From Paraferrimonas haliotis (GTDB taxonomy: Bacteria > Pseudomonadota > Gammaproteobacteria > Enterobacterales > Shewanellaceae): a stretch of DNA of 64,000 nucleotides. The stretch covers positions 124,001 to 188,000 of the forward strand of contig NZ_NRRB01000002.1 in the NCBI RefSeq assembly GCF_002282895.1. The letters are read 5' to 3'. Positions 1-8,015 of the stretch are shown piece after piece. The notes beneath the pieces are model-generated. The model ran no database searches, was not told where the DNA came from, and was given only the letters and a program-made list of their open reading frames with translations. The position numbers were made by a program, and so were the translations under genes. Each line of letters opens with the position of its first letter. Within the stretch, counting starts at the first letter, position 1.

Positions 1-18
1 CTAAAGGTGAATAAGACC

Positions 19-927
19 ATGGGATTTGATGGCAAGCTACTGGATGGCATCGTATTTTTTACCCAAGTGGTAAACAGTGGCAGCTTTACCAAAGCGGCGC
101 TACTTAGCGGCCACTCTACCTCTTACATCAGCAAAGAAGTTTCTAAGTTGGAAGAGCGCCTCGGGGTACGTCTGCTTAACCGCACCACCCGCAGCATTAG
201 TCTAACCCCTGAAGGTTCCATGTATTATCAGCAATGCGAACAGCTGGTTGAAGACGCCAATGCCGCACAAAACATGCTTGCTGGGCATCAAGTAGAGCCC
301 CAAGGCAGGTTACGCATCAGCTGCCCTGTGAGTTACGGATTATCAAAAATACGTCCTATCCTTGCCAAATTCATGCAGCGTTACCCGAAAGTGCAGGTTG
401 AGTTGGACTTAAATGACCGTAAGGTTGATTTAGTGGCGGACGGCTGGGACTTATTAATTCGCGCTTCAATGAAAATGGAAGATTCAACTCTTGTTAGTCG
501 AAAAATAGAACAGGCGTACAGTGTCACGGTGGCGGCGCCCTCGTACCTAAGTAAACATGGCACACCCAGTTGTCCTACGGAGTTGCCAGCGCATGCCACC
601 ATGAGCTACAGCAATCTCAAACAACCCAACATCTGGCACTATCAACTAACCGATGGTCGCGGTGTAGACGTAACCGTTAACAACCGCTTACTAACGAATA
701 GCCCAGAAATGGAGCTGGCCTTATGTCTCGCCGGTGAAGGAATAACTCGGGTGCCCTCGTTCAATCTCACCGATGAATTGCAAACCGGTAAACTGGTGCC
801 CTTGTTCACAGAGCTTCCAAAACAAGAAATCGGCGTTTATGTGATTTACCCGTCCCGTAAACACATGTCCTCAAAGGTTCGCCACTTTATAGACTTTATG
901 TTTAGTGAATTAGCACAGCCGAATTAG
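19..927 (+). CDS. LysR-family transcriptional regulator
   Basis: This is a DNA-binding regulator of the LysR family. The N-terminal winged helix-turn-helix covers about residues 5-62 and has the family pattern SGSFTKAAL followed by LEERLGVRLLNRTTR. A substrate-binding-like effector domain fills residues 90-300. The length of about 300 residues is normal. The ATG at 19 puts the methionine where LysR proteins usually begin; a GTG at 7 is an in-frame alternative, and AAGGTGA just upstream of 19 can act as ribosome binding site. The gene lies about 107 bases upstream of mdaB on the same strand, so it may control that gene. LysR proteins close to AaeR/CrgA often sit next to quinone or aromatic stress genes; that link is inference. 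The effector is unknown. Confidence 0.93.
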   Translation: MGFDGKLLDGIVFFTQVVNSGSFTKAALLSGHSTSYISKEVSKLEERLGVRLLNRTTRSISLTPEGSMYYQQCEQLVEDANAAQNMLAGHQVEPQGRLRISCPVSYGLSKIRPILAKFMQRYPKVQVELDLNDRKVDLVADGWDLLIRASMKMEDSTLVSRKIEQAYSVTVAAPSYLSKHGTPSCPTELPAHATMSYSNLKQPNIWHYQLTDGRGVDVTVNNRLLTNSPEMELALCLAGEGITRVPSFNLTDELQTGKLVPLFTELPKQEIGVYVIYPSRKHMSSKVRHFIDFMFSELAQPN

Positions 928-1034
928 CGCTCAAGCGAACAAGTCAATTTCTATTGCTCTTTGCTATTGTGATCGCTATCGTTTCAAAATCGGTAAGTTA
1001 AGCGATTTACAACAAAGTAGACATGGAGAAACCA

Positions 1035-1619
1035 ATGAGTAATGTACTGATTATTAATGCCCACGAACCGTCCGAGTTTTCTGCTGGTCGCCTTAATGCA
1101 AGCCTTGTCGACAAAGCACAAACCTTACTAACCGCTAAAGGGCACGATGTAAGAGTGGTCACCATGCAAGACGAGCTAGTGATGGAAGAGCAGTTAGCAC
1201 ATTATGAATGGGCCGACCGGGTGATTCTACAAACGCCGGTCAATTGGATGACCATTCCTTGGACCTTCAAAAAATACATGGATGAAGTATTTAGCGCTGG
1301 AATGATGGGCACCTTGTGTAACTTTGATGGACGAACCAGTGAAGCCCCAACCGACAACTACGGCACGGGCGGTGTAAAAACCAATGCCAAGTATATGCTG
1401 AGTCTCACCTTTAACGCGCCAAAGCAAGCTTTCGATAACGACAACGAGTATCTTTTCCAAGGCAAAGGCGTTGATGATCTGATGTTCCACATGCACGCTA
1501 ACTTTCGCTTCTTCGGCATGAGCGCACTGCCAACATTTGCCTGTTACGATGTGCTAAAGAACCCAGATATTGAAAACGACTTTAAGCGCTTTGAGGAGCA
1601 CATTAGTAACCATTTTTAG
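1035..1619 (+). CDS. mdaB: NAD(P)H:quinone oxidoreductase, MdaB type
   Basis: This is a cytoplasmic flavoprotein of the flavodoxin-fold quinone reductase family, which reduces quinones by two electrons and protects against redox cycling. It closely follows E. coli Mda[16 protein letters not shown] at the FMN-binding start, [14 protein letters not shown] and [12 protein letters not shown] in the middle, YGTGG and [11 protein letters not shown] further on. At 194 residues it matches the family (E. coli 193). An upstream in-frame ATG at 1023 exists, but the GGAGA at 1025-1029 is spaced 5 bases from the ATG at 1035, so 1035 is preferred. The LysR gene upstream is a plausible regulator. Confidence 0.92.
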   Translation: MSNVLIINAHEPSEFSAGRLNASLVDKAQTLLTAKGHDVRVVTMQDELVMEEQLAHYEWADRVILQTPVNWMTIPWTFKKYMDEVFSAGMMGTLCNFDGRTSEAPTDNYGTGGVKTNAKYMLSLTFNAPKQAFDNDNEYLFQGKGVDDLMFHMHANFRFFGMSALPTFACYDVLKNPDIENDFKRFEEHISNHF

Positions 1620-1672
1620 CGCTTTTTTCAGTTAGCATTGTTAAGAGTCGAACCACTAATCAAGGAGTTATG

Positions 1673-3034
1673 ATGTCCAATTTCGATCGCCGAGCCTTTA
1701 TAAAAGGCTCGATAGCCACAGCAGCTGCAACCGCATTAGGCGGTTGTGCAAGCAGCAGTGCCATCGCCCCTAAACCTTTAGGAAAATCCGTAATGGGGCT
1801 GGTAACCCCTAAGATGGATGAAGTCCGTATTGGACTTATTGGCGTCGGGGAACGAGGAATCGGCTTTGTGCATCATTTCAATCGCATTGATGGAGCCAAA
1901 ATCACGGCCATATGCGACATCGACAAACTAGTATTGGAGCGTGCAAAAGCCGCCAGCGAACAGTATGGTAGAGACACCCCACAATACTTTTCCGATAACT
2001 CACAAAGCTACCGTGATTTACTGGCCCTCGACAATGTCGACATAGCGGTTATTTGTACCCCTTGGCAATGGCATCATCCCATGGCTAAAGACGCCATGTT
2101 GGCGGGTAAACACGCTTTTGTTGAAGTGCCTATGGCCACCACTATCGAGCATCTATGGAACTTAGTGGACACCGCTGAGAAGACCCAAAAAAATTGCATG
2201 ATGATGGAAAATGTTTGTTATGGCCGAGATGAGTTAATGGCGCTCAACATGGTCCGCCAAGGCCTGTTCGGTGACCTGCTGCATGGTGAAGCGGCGTATA
2301 TCCATGAATTGCGTTGGCAAATGAAAGAAATTGAACGTAAAACCGGTTCATGGCGTACCGCTTACCACTCCAAAATGAACGGTAACCTATACCCTACTCA
2401 CGGCTTGGGCCCGATTGCTCAATACATGAATATTAATCGAGGCGACCGTTTCGACTACCTTACCTCAACCAGCTCTCCAGCAATTGGTCGCAACGCCTAT
2501 GCGAAAAGGGAATTTCCCGCTGATCACTCTCGAAATCAAATGAACTACATTTGTGGCGATATGAACACCAGCCTTATTAAGACCAAACTGGGTCGCAGTA
2601 TCATGGTGCAGCACGACACCACCACGCCCCGGCCCTACTCTCGTCACAACTTAATTCAAGGCACTAATGGCGTATTTGCTGGGTTTCCTAACCGGATTGC
2701 TTTGGAAAATGGAGGCAGTGGTAACTTCCACGAATGGGACTATGAAATGACTTCGTGGTACCAAAAATACGATCATCCACTTTGGATACGAATGGGTAAA
2801 GAAGCCGAACGCAATGGTGGCCACGGCGGAATGGACTTTTTAATGTGTTGGCGCATGATTTACTGCCTACGTAATGGTGAACCTTTGGACCAAGACGTGT
2901 ATGACGGAGCGGCTTGGTCTGCGGTAATGCCGCTATCGGTAGCTTCTGTAGCCGATAGAAGTAACTCAAAAGACTTCCCCGATTTTACTCGAGGAATTTG
3001 GAAAACCGGCAAACCTCTGGCCATTGTTGACTAG
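1673..3034 (+). CDS. GH109 alpha-N-acetylgalactosaminidase, Tat-exported lipoprotein
   Basis: This is a glycoside hydrolase of family 109, which uses a tightly bound NAD+ in a Gfo/Idh/MocA fold to remove terminal alpha-N-acetylgalactosamine. The N-terminus carries a twin-arginine motif (DRRAFIKG) and then a lipobox (LGGC), predicting Tat export and lipidation. The Rossmann dinucleotide motif is GLIGVGERG near residues 55-65. Long stretches agree with Shewanella GH109 proteins as I remember them, for example [25 protein letters not shown] and NGGHGGMDF. Two ATGs occur, at 1670 and 1673; AAGGAG at 1662-1667 suits 1673 better. The next gene also encodes a Tat lipoprotein. GH109 enzymes are known from blood-group-A cleavage; the natural substrate here is unknown. 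Confidence 0.92.
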   Translation: MSNFDRRAFIKGSIATAAATALGGCASSSAIAPKPLGKSVMGLVTPKMDEVRIGLIGVGERGIGFVHHFNRIDGAKITAICDIDKLVLERAKAASEQYGRDTPQYFSDNSQSYRDLLALDNVDIAVICTPWQWHHPMAKDAMLAGKHAFVEVPMATTIEHLWNLVDTAEKTQKNCMMMENVCYGRDELMALNMVRQGLFGDLLHGEAAYIHELRWQMKEIERKTGSWRTAYHSKMNGNLYPTHGLGPIAQYMNINRGDRFDYLTSTSSPAIGRNAYAKREFPADHSRNQMNYICGDMNTSLIKTKLGRSIMVQHDTTTPRPYSRHNLIQGTNGVFAGFPNRIALENGGSGNFHEWDYEMTSWYQKYDHPLWIRMGKEAERNGGHGGMDFLMCWRMIYCLRNGEPLDQDVYDGAAWSAVMPLSVASVADRSNSKDFPDFTRGIWKTGKPLAIVD

Positions 3035-3056
3035 GGGATTTTCGAACAGTGGTTTG

Positions 3057-3085
3057 TTGACAATTAACAATTGATTGCGCATCAT
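3057..3085 (+). promoter_or_regulatory. Candidate sigma-70 promoter for the PhoD-like gene
   Basis: A perfect -35 hexamer TTGACA (3057-3062) is followed after 17 bases by CATCAT (3080-3085), which matches four of six -10 positions. It sits in the 88-base gap between the GH109 stop and the ATG at 3123. This suggests that the phosphatase can be transcribed separately from the GH109 gene. Start sites are not proven. Confidence 0.45.
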
Positions 3086-3122
3086 CGTTATCCAAGGATC
3101 GTTAACGCTGGATGCGCCAATC

Positions 3123-5486
3123 ATGTCGAAACAACCTAGGCTTACACGTCGTAATGCTATAAAACTTGGGTTAGCCGGTGCTTTGACAAGCTCCATTGGT
3201 TGTCAATCAACGAAGGATGACAGTAAACACCAAAACAGCGCCCAAAAAACATTAAGCAGCAACTGGGGTAACAGTAAAGATCGCATTTGGATTGGCGCTG
3301 AATACTGGGCTAACCCCATGGAAGATTGGCAGTTACAGGACGGAAAAGCGCAATGCCTTTCAAGCGGTGGTAATCGCAGCTTACATTCACTCACCACACA
3401 GTTACGAGACCCCAATAGCCCATTTGAGCTTTCGGTAGACGTCGAGCAAATTCAAACCGGTACTAACGATGGCGGTGTCGGCATACGGTTGGGTGCTAGC
3501 AGCGATATCGATGATTATCGAGCCAATTGCTTTATTCATAAAGGCATTGATATTGGCCTTTGTAAAAAGCAAATGTTTATTGGGCGCAAGCGTGTTAATG
3601 CGAACTTTCCGCTCTCTAGCACCCCCCTCAAATTACACCTATCTGGACAACCAAAGCAGGGTGTGTGTTTACTGGTTTTAACCGTGTACGACGCGACCAC
3701 TCAAGAACGTCTTGCAACCATGAGCCATCATGTCGAGGCGCAGTCTTTAACGGGTAATGTTGCTTTGGTTAGCAATTTTGCCAACAGTACCGACAAACCA
3801 AACATCCCCCAAGGCTGCCGCTATCAATTCAGCGATTGGTTAATCAGCGGTGATGCCTTTAGCCATCAAGCCAGTCAACGCTTCGGCCCGATTTTATGGG
3901 CAATGTACACCTTAAATGACAGCCAAACAGAGAACGGCCATAGTCTTAGAATGTCTGCCCTTACAGGCCCTTTAAACATTGACGAGCCACAACGGATTAC
4001 CTTACAAGTTCTGCAAGATGGTCGCTGGCAAACATTGGCTGAAGAGCCCCTTGACCAACAGGCTTGGCTAGCAACCTTCACCATCAATAATTGGCCAGCT
4101 CGCCGCGATGTGCGCTATCGATTGCTGTATAACGAGCTCATGCGGGATGGTGGCATCGAAGTTGATGAGTTTGAAGGCACAATAAAGGCCGATCCCAAAT
4201 ATTCTGGTCGCCCTCTCACTTTGGCTGCCCTCACTTGCCAAAACGATTACGCCTTTCCTTACGCACCGGTTGCTAACAATTTAGGTATTCTCGATCCGGA
4301 TATGCTTTACTTTTCCGGTGATCAACTCTACGAGAACCACGGTGGCTATGGCGTGGTTTACCAACCCACCGATAAGTCGATACTTAATTACCTGCGCAAA
4401 TATTACCAGTTTGGTTGGGCGTTTAGAGAGTCCATGCGTCACGCACCCACCGTTGTACTTCCGGACGATCACGATGTTTTTCAGGGTAACTTATGGGGTA
4501 ATGGCGGTGAGGTTATGAGTAATGTTGCCGTGGCATCGGGGCGTACCGATAATGCCGGTGGTTACATTGCCAATGTCGCAATGATTAACACGGTTCACAA
4601 AACCCATACAGCCCATCATCCGCTCCCCTATGACAAGCAAGCATCCCTGCGCGACATCAGTGTGTACTTTACCGATTTGATTTACGGTAACGTGAGCTTT
4701 GCAATTATCGCGGATAGGCAATGGAAAAGTGGGCCTGAGCTATTAAATATCAAGGTTGGAGTAAGTGGAGAAAACGAGCCACCAACCCTGATTAACCCCG
4801 ACTTTGATCACCCTGATTTGCAATTGCTCGGCGCCCGTCAAGAACAGTTCTTAGCAAGCTGGGGAGCTGACTGGCGAGGACATAAACTCAAAGCCGTATT
4901 AAGCCAAACGGTGTTCAGTGGTATCTCAACCCACCAACCACGACCGGACAGGTACCTTAAATACGATTTCGATTGCAGCGGCTGGCCAGCAACAGCTCGC
5001 AACCGAGCCATTGATATTATGCGTGATAGCAAGGCGTTGCACATATGTGGCGATACCCATTTGGGCAGCTTAAGCCAATACGGTGTGCATCAACAAAGAG
5101 ACAGTAACTGGGTCTTTTGCACACCGGCAATCGCCGCAGGTTGGCCGCGTTGGTGGATTCCCGATAGCATTGGATTGCCCCACAGCAACCGACCCGACCA
5201 TAATTTGGCGAATACCGGCGAATATTTAGACGCATTTGGTAATAAGATGTACGTTTATGCCGTGGCCAATCCCATAGCGGCAACCGCATCGAACCGTTAC
5301 CTAAAAGCGCAACAAAAAGGCAGTGGCTTCGGAGTGATACGCTTTAACACTGAGGAAAAAACCTACCAAATTGAAGCCTACCGCTTTTTAGCCAACCTAC
5401 TCAGCAATGATGACAGCAACCAATTTGCAGGCTGGCCGGTCACCATTGCTCAACAAGGAAACCAAGTAAACGGCTCTCGCAGTTAA
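3123..5486 (+). CDS. PhoD-like metallophosphatase, Tat-exported lipoprotein
   Basis: This large secreted phosphoesterase is of the PhoD/calcineurin-like type. The N-terminus has a Tat motif (TRRNAIKLG) and a lipobox (SIGC). A beta-rich region of about 250 residues precedes the catalytic domain. PhoD-type metal-ligand motifs are visible in order: LTCQNDYAFPYAP, then DPDMLYFSGDQLYE, then LPDDHDVFQGN, and finally HICGDTHLG near the C-terminus. At 787 residues it is longer than classical PhoD because of the N-terminal extension, which may bind sugar or polymer. An upstream in-frame TTG at 3075 is unlikely because it would bury the signal peptide. The gene ends 4 bases into the convergent persulfide reductase gene. 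Substrate is unknown. Confidence 0.85.
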   Translation: MSKQPRLTRRNAIKLGLAGALTSSIGCQSTKDDSKHQNSAQKTLSSNWGNSKDRIWIGAEYWANPMEDWQLQDGKAQCLSSGGNRSLHSLTTQLRDPNSPFELSVDVEQIQTGTNDGGVGIRLGASSDIDDYRANCFIHKGIDIGLCKKQMFIGRKRVNANFPLSSTPLKLHLSGQPKQGVCLLVLTVYDATTQERLATMSHHVEAQSLTGNVALVSNFANSTDKPNIPQGCRYQFSDWLISGDAFSHQASQRFGPILWAMYTLNDSQTENGHSLRMSALTGPLNIDEPQRITLQVLQDGRWQTLAEEPLDQQAWLATFTINNWPARRDVRYRLLYNELMRDGGIEVDEFEGTIKADPKYSGRPLTLAALTCQNDYAFPYAPVANNLGILDPDMLYFSGDQLYENHGGYGVVYQPTDKSILNYLRKYYQFGWAFRESMRHAPTVVLPDDHDVFQGNLWGNGGEVMSNVAVASGRTDNAGGYIANVAMINTVHKTHTAHHPLPYDKQASLRDISVYFTDLIYGNVSFAIIADRQWKSGPELLNIKVGVSGENEPPTLINPDFDHPDLQLLGARQEQFLASWGADWRGHKLKAVLSQTVFSGISTHQPRPDRYLKYDFDCSGWPATARNRAIDIMRDSKALHICGDTHLGSLSQYGVHQQRDSNWVFCTPAIAAGWPRWWIPDSIGLPHSNRPDHNLANTGEYLDAFGNKMYVYAVANPIAATASNRYLKAQQKGSGFGVIRFNTEEKTYQIEAYRFLANLLSNDDSNQFAGWPVTIAQQGNQVNGSRS

Positions 5487-7141
5487 GCTTTGGCAAACTG
5501 ATAAGTGCGATAACCGCCGAGCAAGTTTTTGGCTTTAAAACCGTTATTTACTAATTGCCGGTAGGCCACGTTTCCACGAAGCCCTACTTGGCAGTAAATA
5601 ATGATTTCTTTGTCTTTTGGTAACTCGCCAAGCCGGTGTCTTAATTGATCAACGGGAATGTTTATTGCGCCCTCTATGTGACCCAATTTTTCGAGTTCCC
5701 CTGGGTTTCTAACATCCAGCAATAGCTGCTCATCACTCAACTTATCCACTTGGTCGTAGTGAATGGCTTTAGTATCGCCCGCCACAATATTACTGGCGAC
5801 AAACGCCGCTTGGTTGATTACGTCTTTAGCGCTACCAAACGGTGGAGCATAGGTCAGTTCTAGGTGTTGTAAATCTTCTATCGTCATTCCGGCTCTTTGC
5901 GCCACCGACAACACATCAATACGCTTATCAACACCGTCTTTACCACAGGCTTGGGCACCTAAAATCTTTAGGCTCGTAGGCGAATAAATGATTTTCAAAG
6001 AAATCATTTCCGCTCCTGGGTAATAGCTGGCATGACTGGCACCATGAACATAAACTTTCTCATAGGCTATGTCATCGCGCGCTAATGTTTTTTCACTCTT
6101 GCCGACGCTGGCGATCGCCAAATCAAACACCTTAACGATCGCAGTACCTTGAGTGCCACGATAGTGCTGCTGACGACCTAGCATATTATCGGCAGCCATG
6201 CGCCCCTGGCGATTAGCCGGCCCAGCTAGAGGCACAAGCCCTGGCTGCTCGGTAACAAAGTCTTGATCTTCAACCGCATCGCCAACTGCAAAAATACTGG
6301 GATCACTGGTCTGCATTAGGGAGTTAGTAGTAATGCCACCTAAGGCACCTATCTCCAGTCCCGCCTTATGTGCAAGCTCAACTTCTGGGCGTACCCCTAT
6401 GGCCATAATCAGCAAGCCTGTATCCAAGGTGTCGCCGTTGTTTAATGACAATTGTAAGCCGCTTAATTGACCATCAACCTGTTGTTGCTGAACCGCTGTA
6501 AGGGCGGTATTTAAGCGTAAATCGATGCCGTGAGCTTTAATCTCAGCGTGGGCAAATCCCGCCATCTCGCGATCCACCGGAGTCATCACTTGATCCGCCA
6601 TTTCAAGCAAGGTGGTCTCAATCCCAAGCTGTTGCAATGCCTCCATCACCTCTAGCCCAATAAAACCACCGCCAACAACCGTTGCGTGCTGTGGTTTATG
6701 CTCAGATAAGCTCGCCAAGATTCTATCCATATCTGGGATGTTGCGAAGCGAATGGGTTAACGGATTATTCAAACCTGGAATAGGAGGCAGTATCGGCGAT
6801 GCACCAGGGCTTAGTAGCAAGTAATCGTACGACTCTTCATACTCCTCTCCTGATGCCCGTTTAACTGTTACCTGTTTGCTCGCCTTATCAATAGCAATCA
6901 CCTCTGAATTGACCCGCACATCGACGTTAAATCGCGCCAAAAAACTCTCGGGAGTTTGCAAAAGCAGCTTACTGCGCTCTTTGATGTCACCACCGATATG
7001 ATAGGGCAAGCCACAGTTTGCAAAGGAAACGTACTCCCCTCTCTCAAACATGATTATTTCGGCATCTTCGCTCAAGCGACGCGCTCGAGCCGCTGCACTT
7101 GCGCCACCGGCTACACCACCTACTATTACAATCTTGGTCAC
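5483..7141 (-). CDS. NADH-dependent persulfide reductase (CoA-disulfide reductase-rhodanese fusion)
   Basis: This FAD-dependent pyridine nucleotide-disulfide oxidoreductase is fused to a C-terminal rhodanese. Family members (CoADR-RHD; NPSR of Shewanella loihica) reduce CoA-persulfide, polysulfide or related disulfides with NADH. The N-terminal FAD-binding motif is VGGVAGGASAAARARR. The active-site cysteine is C43 in FANCGLPYHIGG. A second dinucleotide site is VVGGGFIGLEVMEAL near residue 165, and AVGDAVE binds FAD. The rhodanese domain covers about residues 465-552, with its catalytic cysteine C517 in YCQVGLRG. The 552-residue length fits the fusion family. It lies downstream of the DUF2892 and ArsR-type genes on the same strand, separated by a 243-base gap, and probably belongs to their sulfur-stress regulon. 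Confidence 0.93.
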   Translation of the reverse strand: MTKIVIVGGVAGGASAAARARRLSEDAEIIMFERGEYVSFANCGLPYHIGGDIKERSKLLLQTPESFLARFNVDVRVNSEVIAIDKASKQVTVKRASGEEYEESYDYLLLSPGASPILPPIPGLNNPLTHSLRNIPDMDRILASLSEHKPQHATVVGGGFIGLEVMEALQQLGIETTLLEMADQVMTPVDREMAGFAHAEIKAHGIDLRLNTALTAVQQQQVDGQLSGLQLSLNNGDTLDTGLLIMAIGVRPEVELAHKAGLEIGALGGITTNSLMQTSDPSIFAVGDAVEDQDFVTEQPGLVPLAGPANRQGRMAADNMLGRQQHYRGTQGTAIVKVFDLAIASVGKSEKTLARDDIAYEKVYVHGASHASYYPGAEMISLKIIYSPTSLKILGAQACGKDGVDKRIDVLSVAQRAGMTIEDLQHLELTYAPPFGSAKDVINQAAFVASNIVAGDTKAIHYDQVDKLSDEQLLLDVRNPGELEKLGHIEGAINIPVDQLRHRLGELPKDKEIIIYCQVGLRGNVAYRQLVNNGFKAKNLLGGYRTYQFAKA

Positions 7142-7384
7142 TTAGCTACTCACTTTAATGGGGATTAATAAGCATTAGGGTAATCTATCATTATTTCGCA
7201 ATCACATTAACATTTTTTAATATCATAATATCTATATACTTAATCCCATGTCGTCGTTAATTATGGCCGTGAAATCATTGATAGATTTCGAGCACATAAG
7301 CCGCTATCACTGGATGTTTTCCTTTTGTGACTTTGAATGTGCACAACCTGCACTCCGTTTAATCAGCGGCCAGCACTGCATGAG
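7142..7384. other. Intergenic region with an operator-like core
   Basis: This 243-base gap separates the DUF2892 gene from the persulfide reductase gene. I see no convincing coding region; a 68-codon plus-strand frame runs through it into the DUF2892 gene but resembles nothing I know. The stretch 7213-7245 is very AT-rich. On the minus strand it contains ATATTATGAT (7231 to 7222), which matches nine of ten bases of the core ATATTATAAT in the palindrome at 7967-7985. It may be a second repressor site in front of the reductase gene. Confidence 0.3.
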
Positions 7385-7576
7385 TTACGCCCTTTCCAAC
7401 CCTAACTTTTCTAGAATCCACATCATTGGGCACCAGCTGCTAAAGGCCGACTGAATCTGATTCAGCGCTACGAACACGCTTAACCATACCCATATAGGGT
7501 CGACCCAAATGGTCAGTGCCAATGATAGCAATAACACGCTGCCTGCGACCAATCGTAATCCTTCGTTTACTGTCAT
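7385..7576 (-). CDS. DUF2892 small inner-membrane protein (YgaP membrane-domain type)
   Basis: This 63-residue protein has two hydrophobic segments and the DUF2892 pattern: an N-terminal NEGLRLVAGSVLLL, then WVWLSVFVALNQIQSAFSSWCPM, then a short tail. DUF2892 also forms the membrane part of E. coli YgaP, whose other part is a rhodanese and whose regulator is the ArsR-family YgaV. A ribosome binding site GAGGAG lies 6 bases upstream of the ATG. The start is 17 bases past the stop of the ArsR-type gene, so the two are very likely co-transcribed. A role in sulfur handling at the membrane is inferred from these neighbours; the biochemical function is not known. Confidence 0.82.
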   Translation of the reverse strand: MTVNEGLRLVAGSVLLLSLALTIWVDPIWVWLSVFVALNQIQSAFSSWCPMMWILEKLGLERA

Positions 7577-7593
7577 GATTTACTCCTCGCGAT

Positions 7594-7902
7594 TTAACAA
7601 TACACTTGATGCAAAGCTTCCAATAACCGCTCCAACTCTTTATCGACCACCGAGAAATACTTAAAGCTACCGTCGTTTCGCGCCTGAATCAGCCCTTGTA
7701 ATGTCATGGTTTTTAAAAACTGAGATACTTGAGATTGCGAAAGACCGGTTAAGCATTCTAACTGGCTAACGCTTCGCTCTCCTTGGGCTAGGTGACACAG
7801 AATCAACAGCCGCTTGGGATGCGATAAGGCTTTCATCACTTGCGCCACCATTTCACACTTTTGCTCCATAGCCTCTACGCTCATATTGCCTTTAGCCGTC
7901 AT
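7594..7902 (-). CDS. ArsR-family persulfide-responsive repressor (BigR/SqrR/YgaV type)
   Basis: This is a 102-residue winged helix-turn-helix repressor of the ArsR/SmtB fold. The helix-turn-helix is SVSQLECLTGLSQSQVSQFLKTM, written here as residues 44-66. Two cysteines, C36 (in LILCHL) and C102 (in QVYC), are 66 residues apart, the same spacing as C41/C107 in SqrR and C42/C108 in BigR, where they form a sulfur bridge with persulfides. A third cysteine, C50, sits in the DNA-binding region. A longer frame opens at 7959, but GAGGA lies about 5 bases before the ATG at 7902 and homologues start there. The gene heads a probable operon with DUF2892 and faces the RND pump genes across overlapping promoters. 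Confidence 0.88.
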   Translation of the reverse strand: MTAKGNMSVEAMEQKCEMVAQVMKALSHPKRLLILCHLAQGERSVSQLECLTGLSQSQVSQFLKTMTLQGLIQARNDGSFKYFSVVDKELERLLEALHQVYC

Positions 7903-7952
7903 AGTTTCCTCGTTAATCGTCAAACTCGATTTCGGGAGTGTACCGGATTGCA

Positions 7953-7981
7953 TTTGCATAATGATATTACAATATTATAAT
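7953..7981 (+). promoter_or_regulatory. Predicted promoter of the RND pump operon
   Basis: TTTGCA (7953-7958, four of six matches to the -35 consensus) is followed by exactly 17 bases and a perfect TATAAT (7976-7981). The RND permease ATG at 8016 is 35 bases downstream of the -10. The -10 element lies inside the palindrome at 7967-7985. Confidence 0.6.
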
Positions 7982-7994
7982 GTAAGAATGTCAA
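7966..7994 (-). promoter_or_regulatory. Predicted promoter of the ArsR-type repressor operon
   Basis: On the minus strand a perfect TTGACA (7994 to 7989) is followed by 17 bases and TGTAAT (7971 to 7966, five of six matches). The repressor ATG at 7902 lies about 64 bases downstream. The palindrome at 7967-7985 occupies the spacer and the -10 element. Confidence 0.65.
7967..7985. promoter_or_regulatory. Palindromic operator candidate between divergent promoters
   Basis: The 19-base sequence TTACAATATTATAATGTAA has perfect TTACA/TGTAA arms and an inner TAT/ATA match. It overlaps the -10 elements of both divergent promoters, an ideal position for one repressor to silence both directions. AT-rich palindromes are typical ArsR-family operators. 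Binding by the adjacent BigR/SqrR-like protein is inference. Confidence 0.6.
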
Positions 7995-8015
7995 CTCTTA
8001 AATTTAAGTAACTTT

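Noticed and set aside
7248..7454. 68-codon plus-strand frame in the gap next to the DUF2892 gene
   Set aside because: It resembles no family I know, has no ribosome binding site and overlaps the DUF2892 gene, which is well supported.
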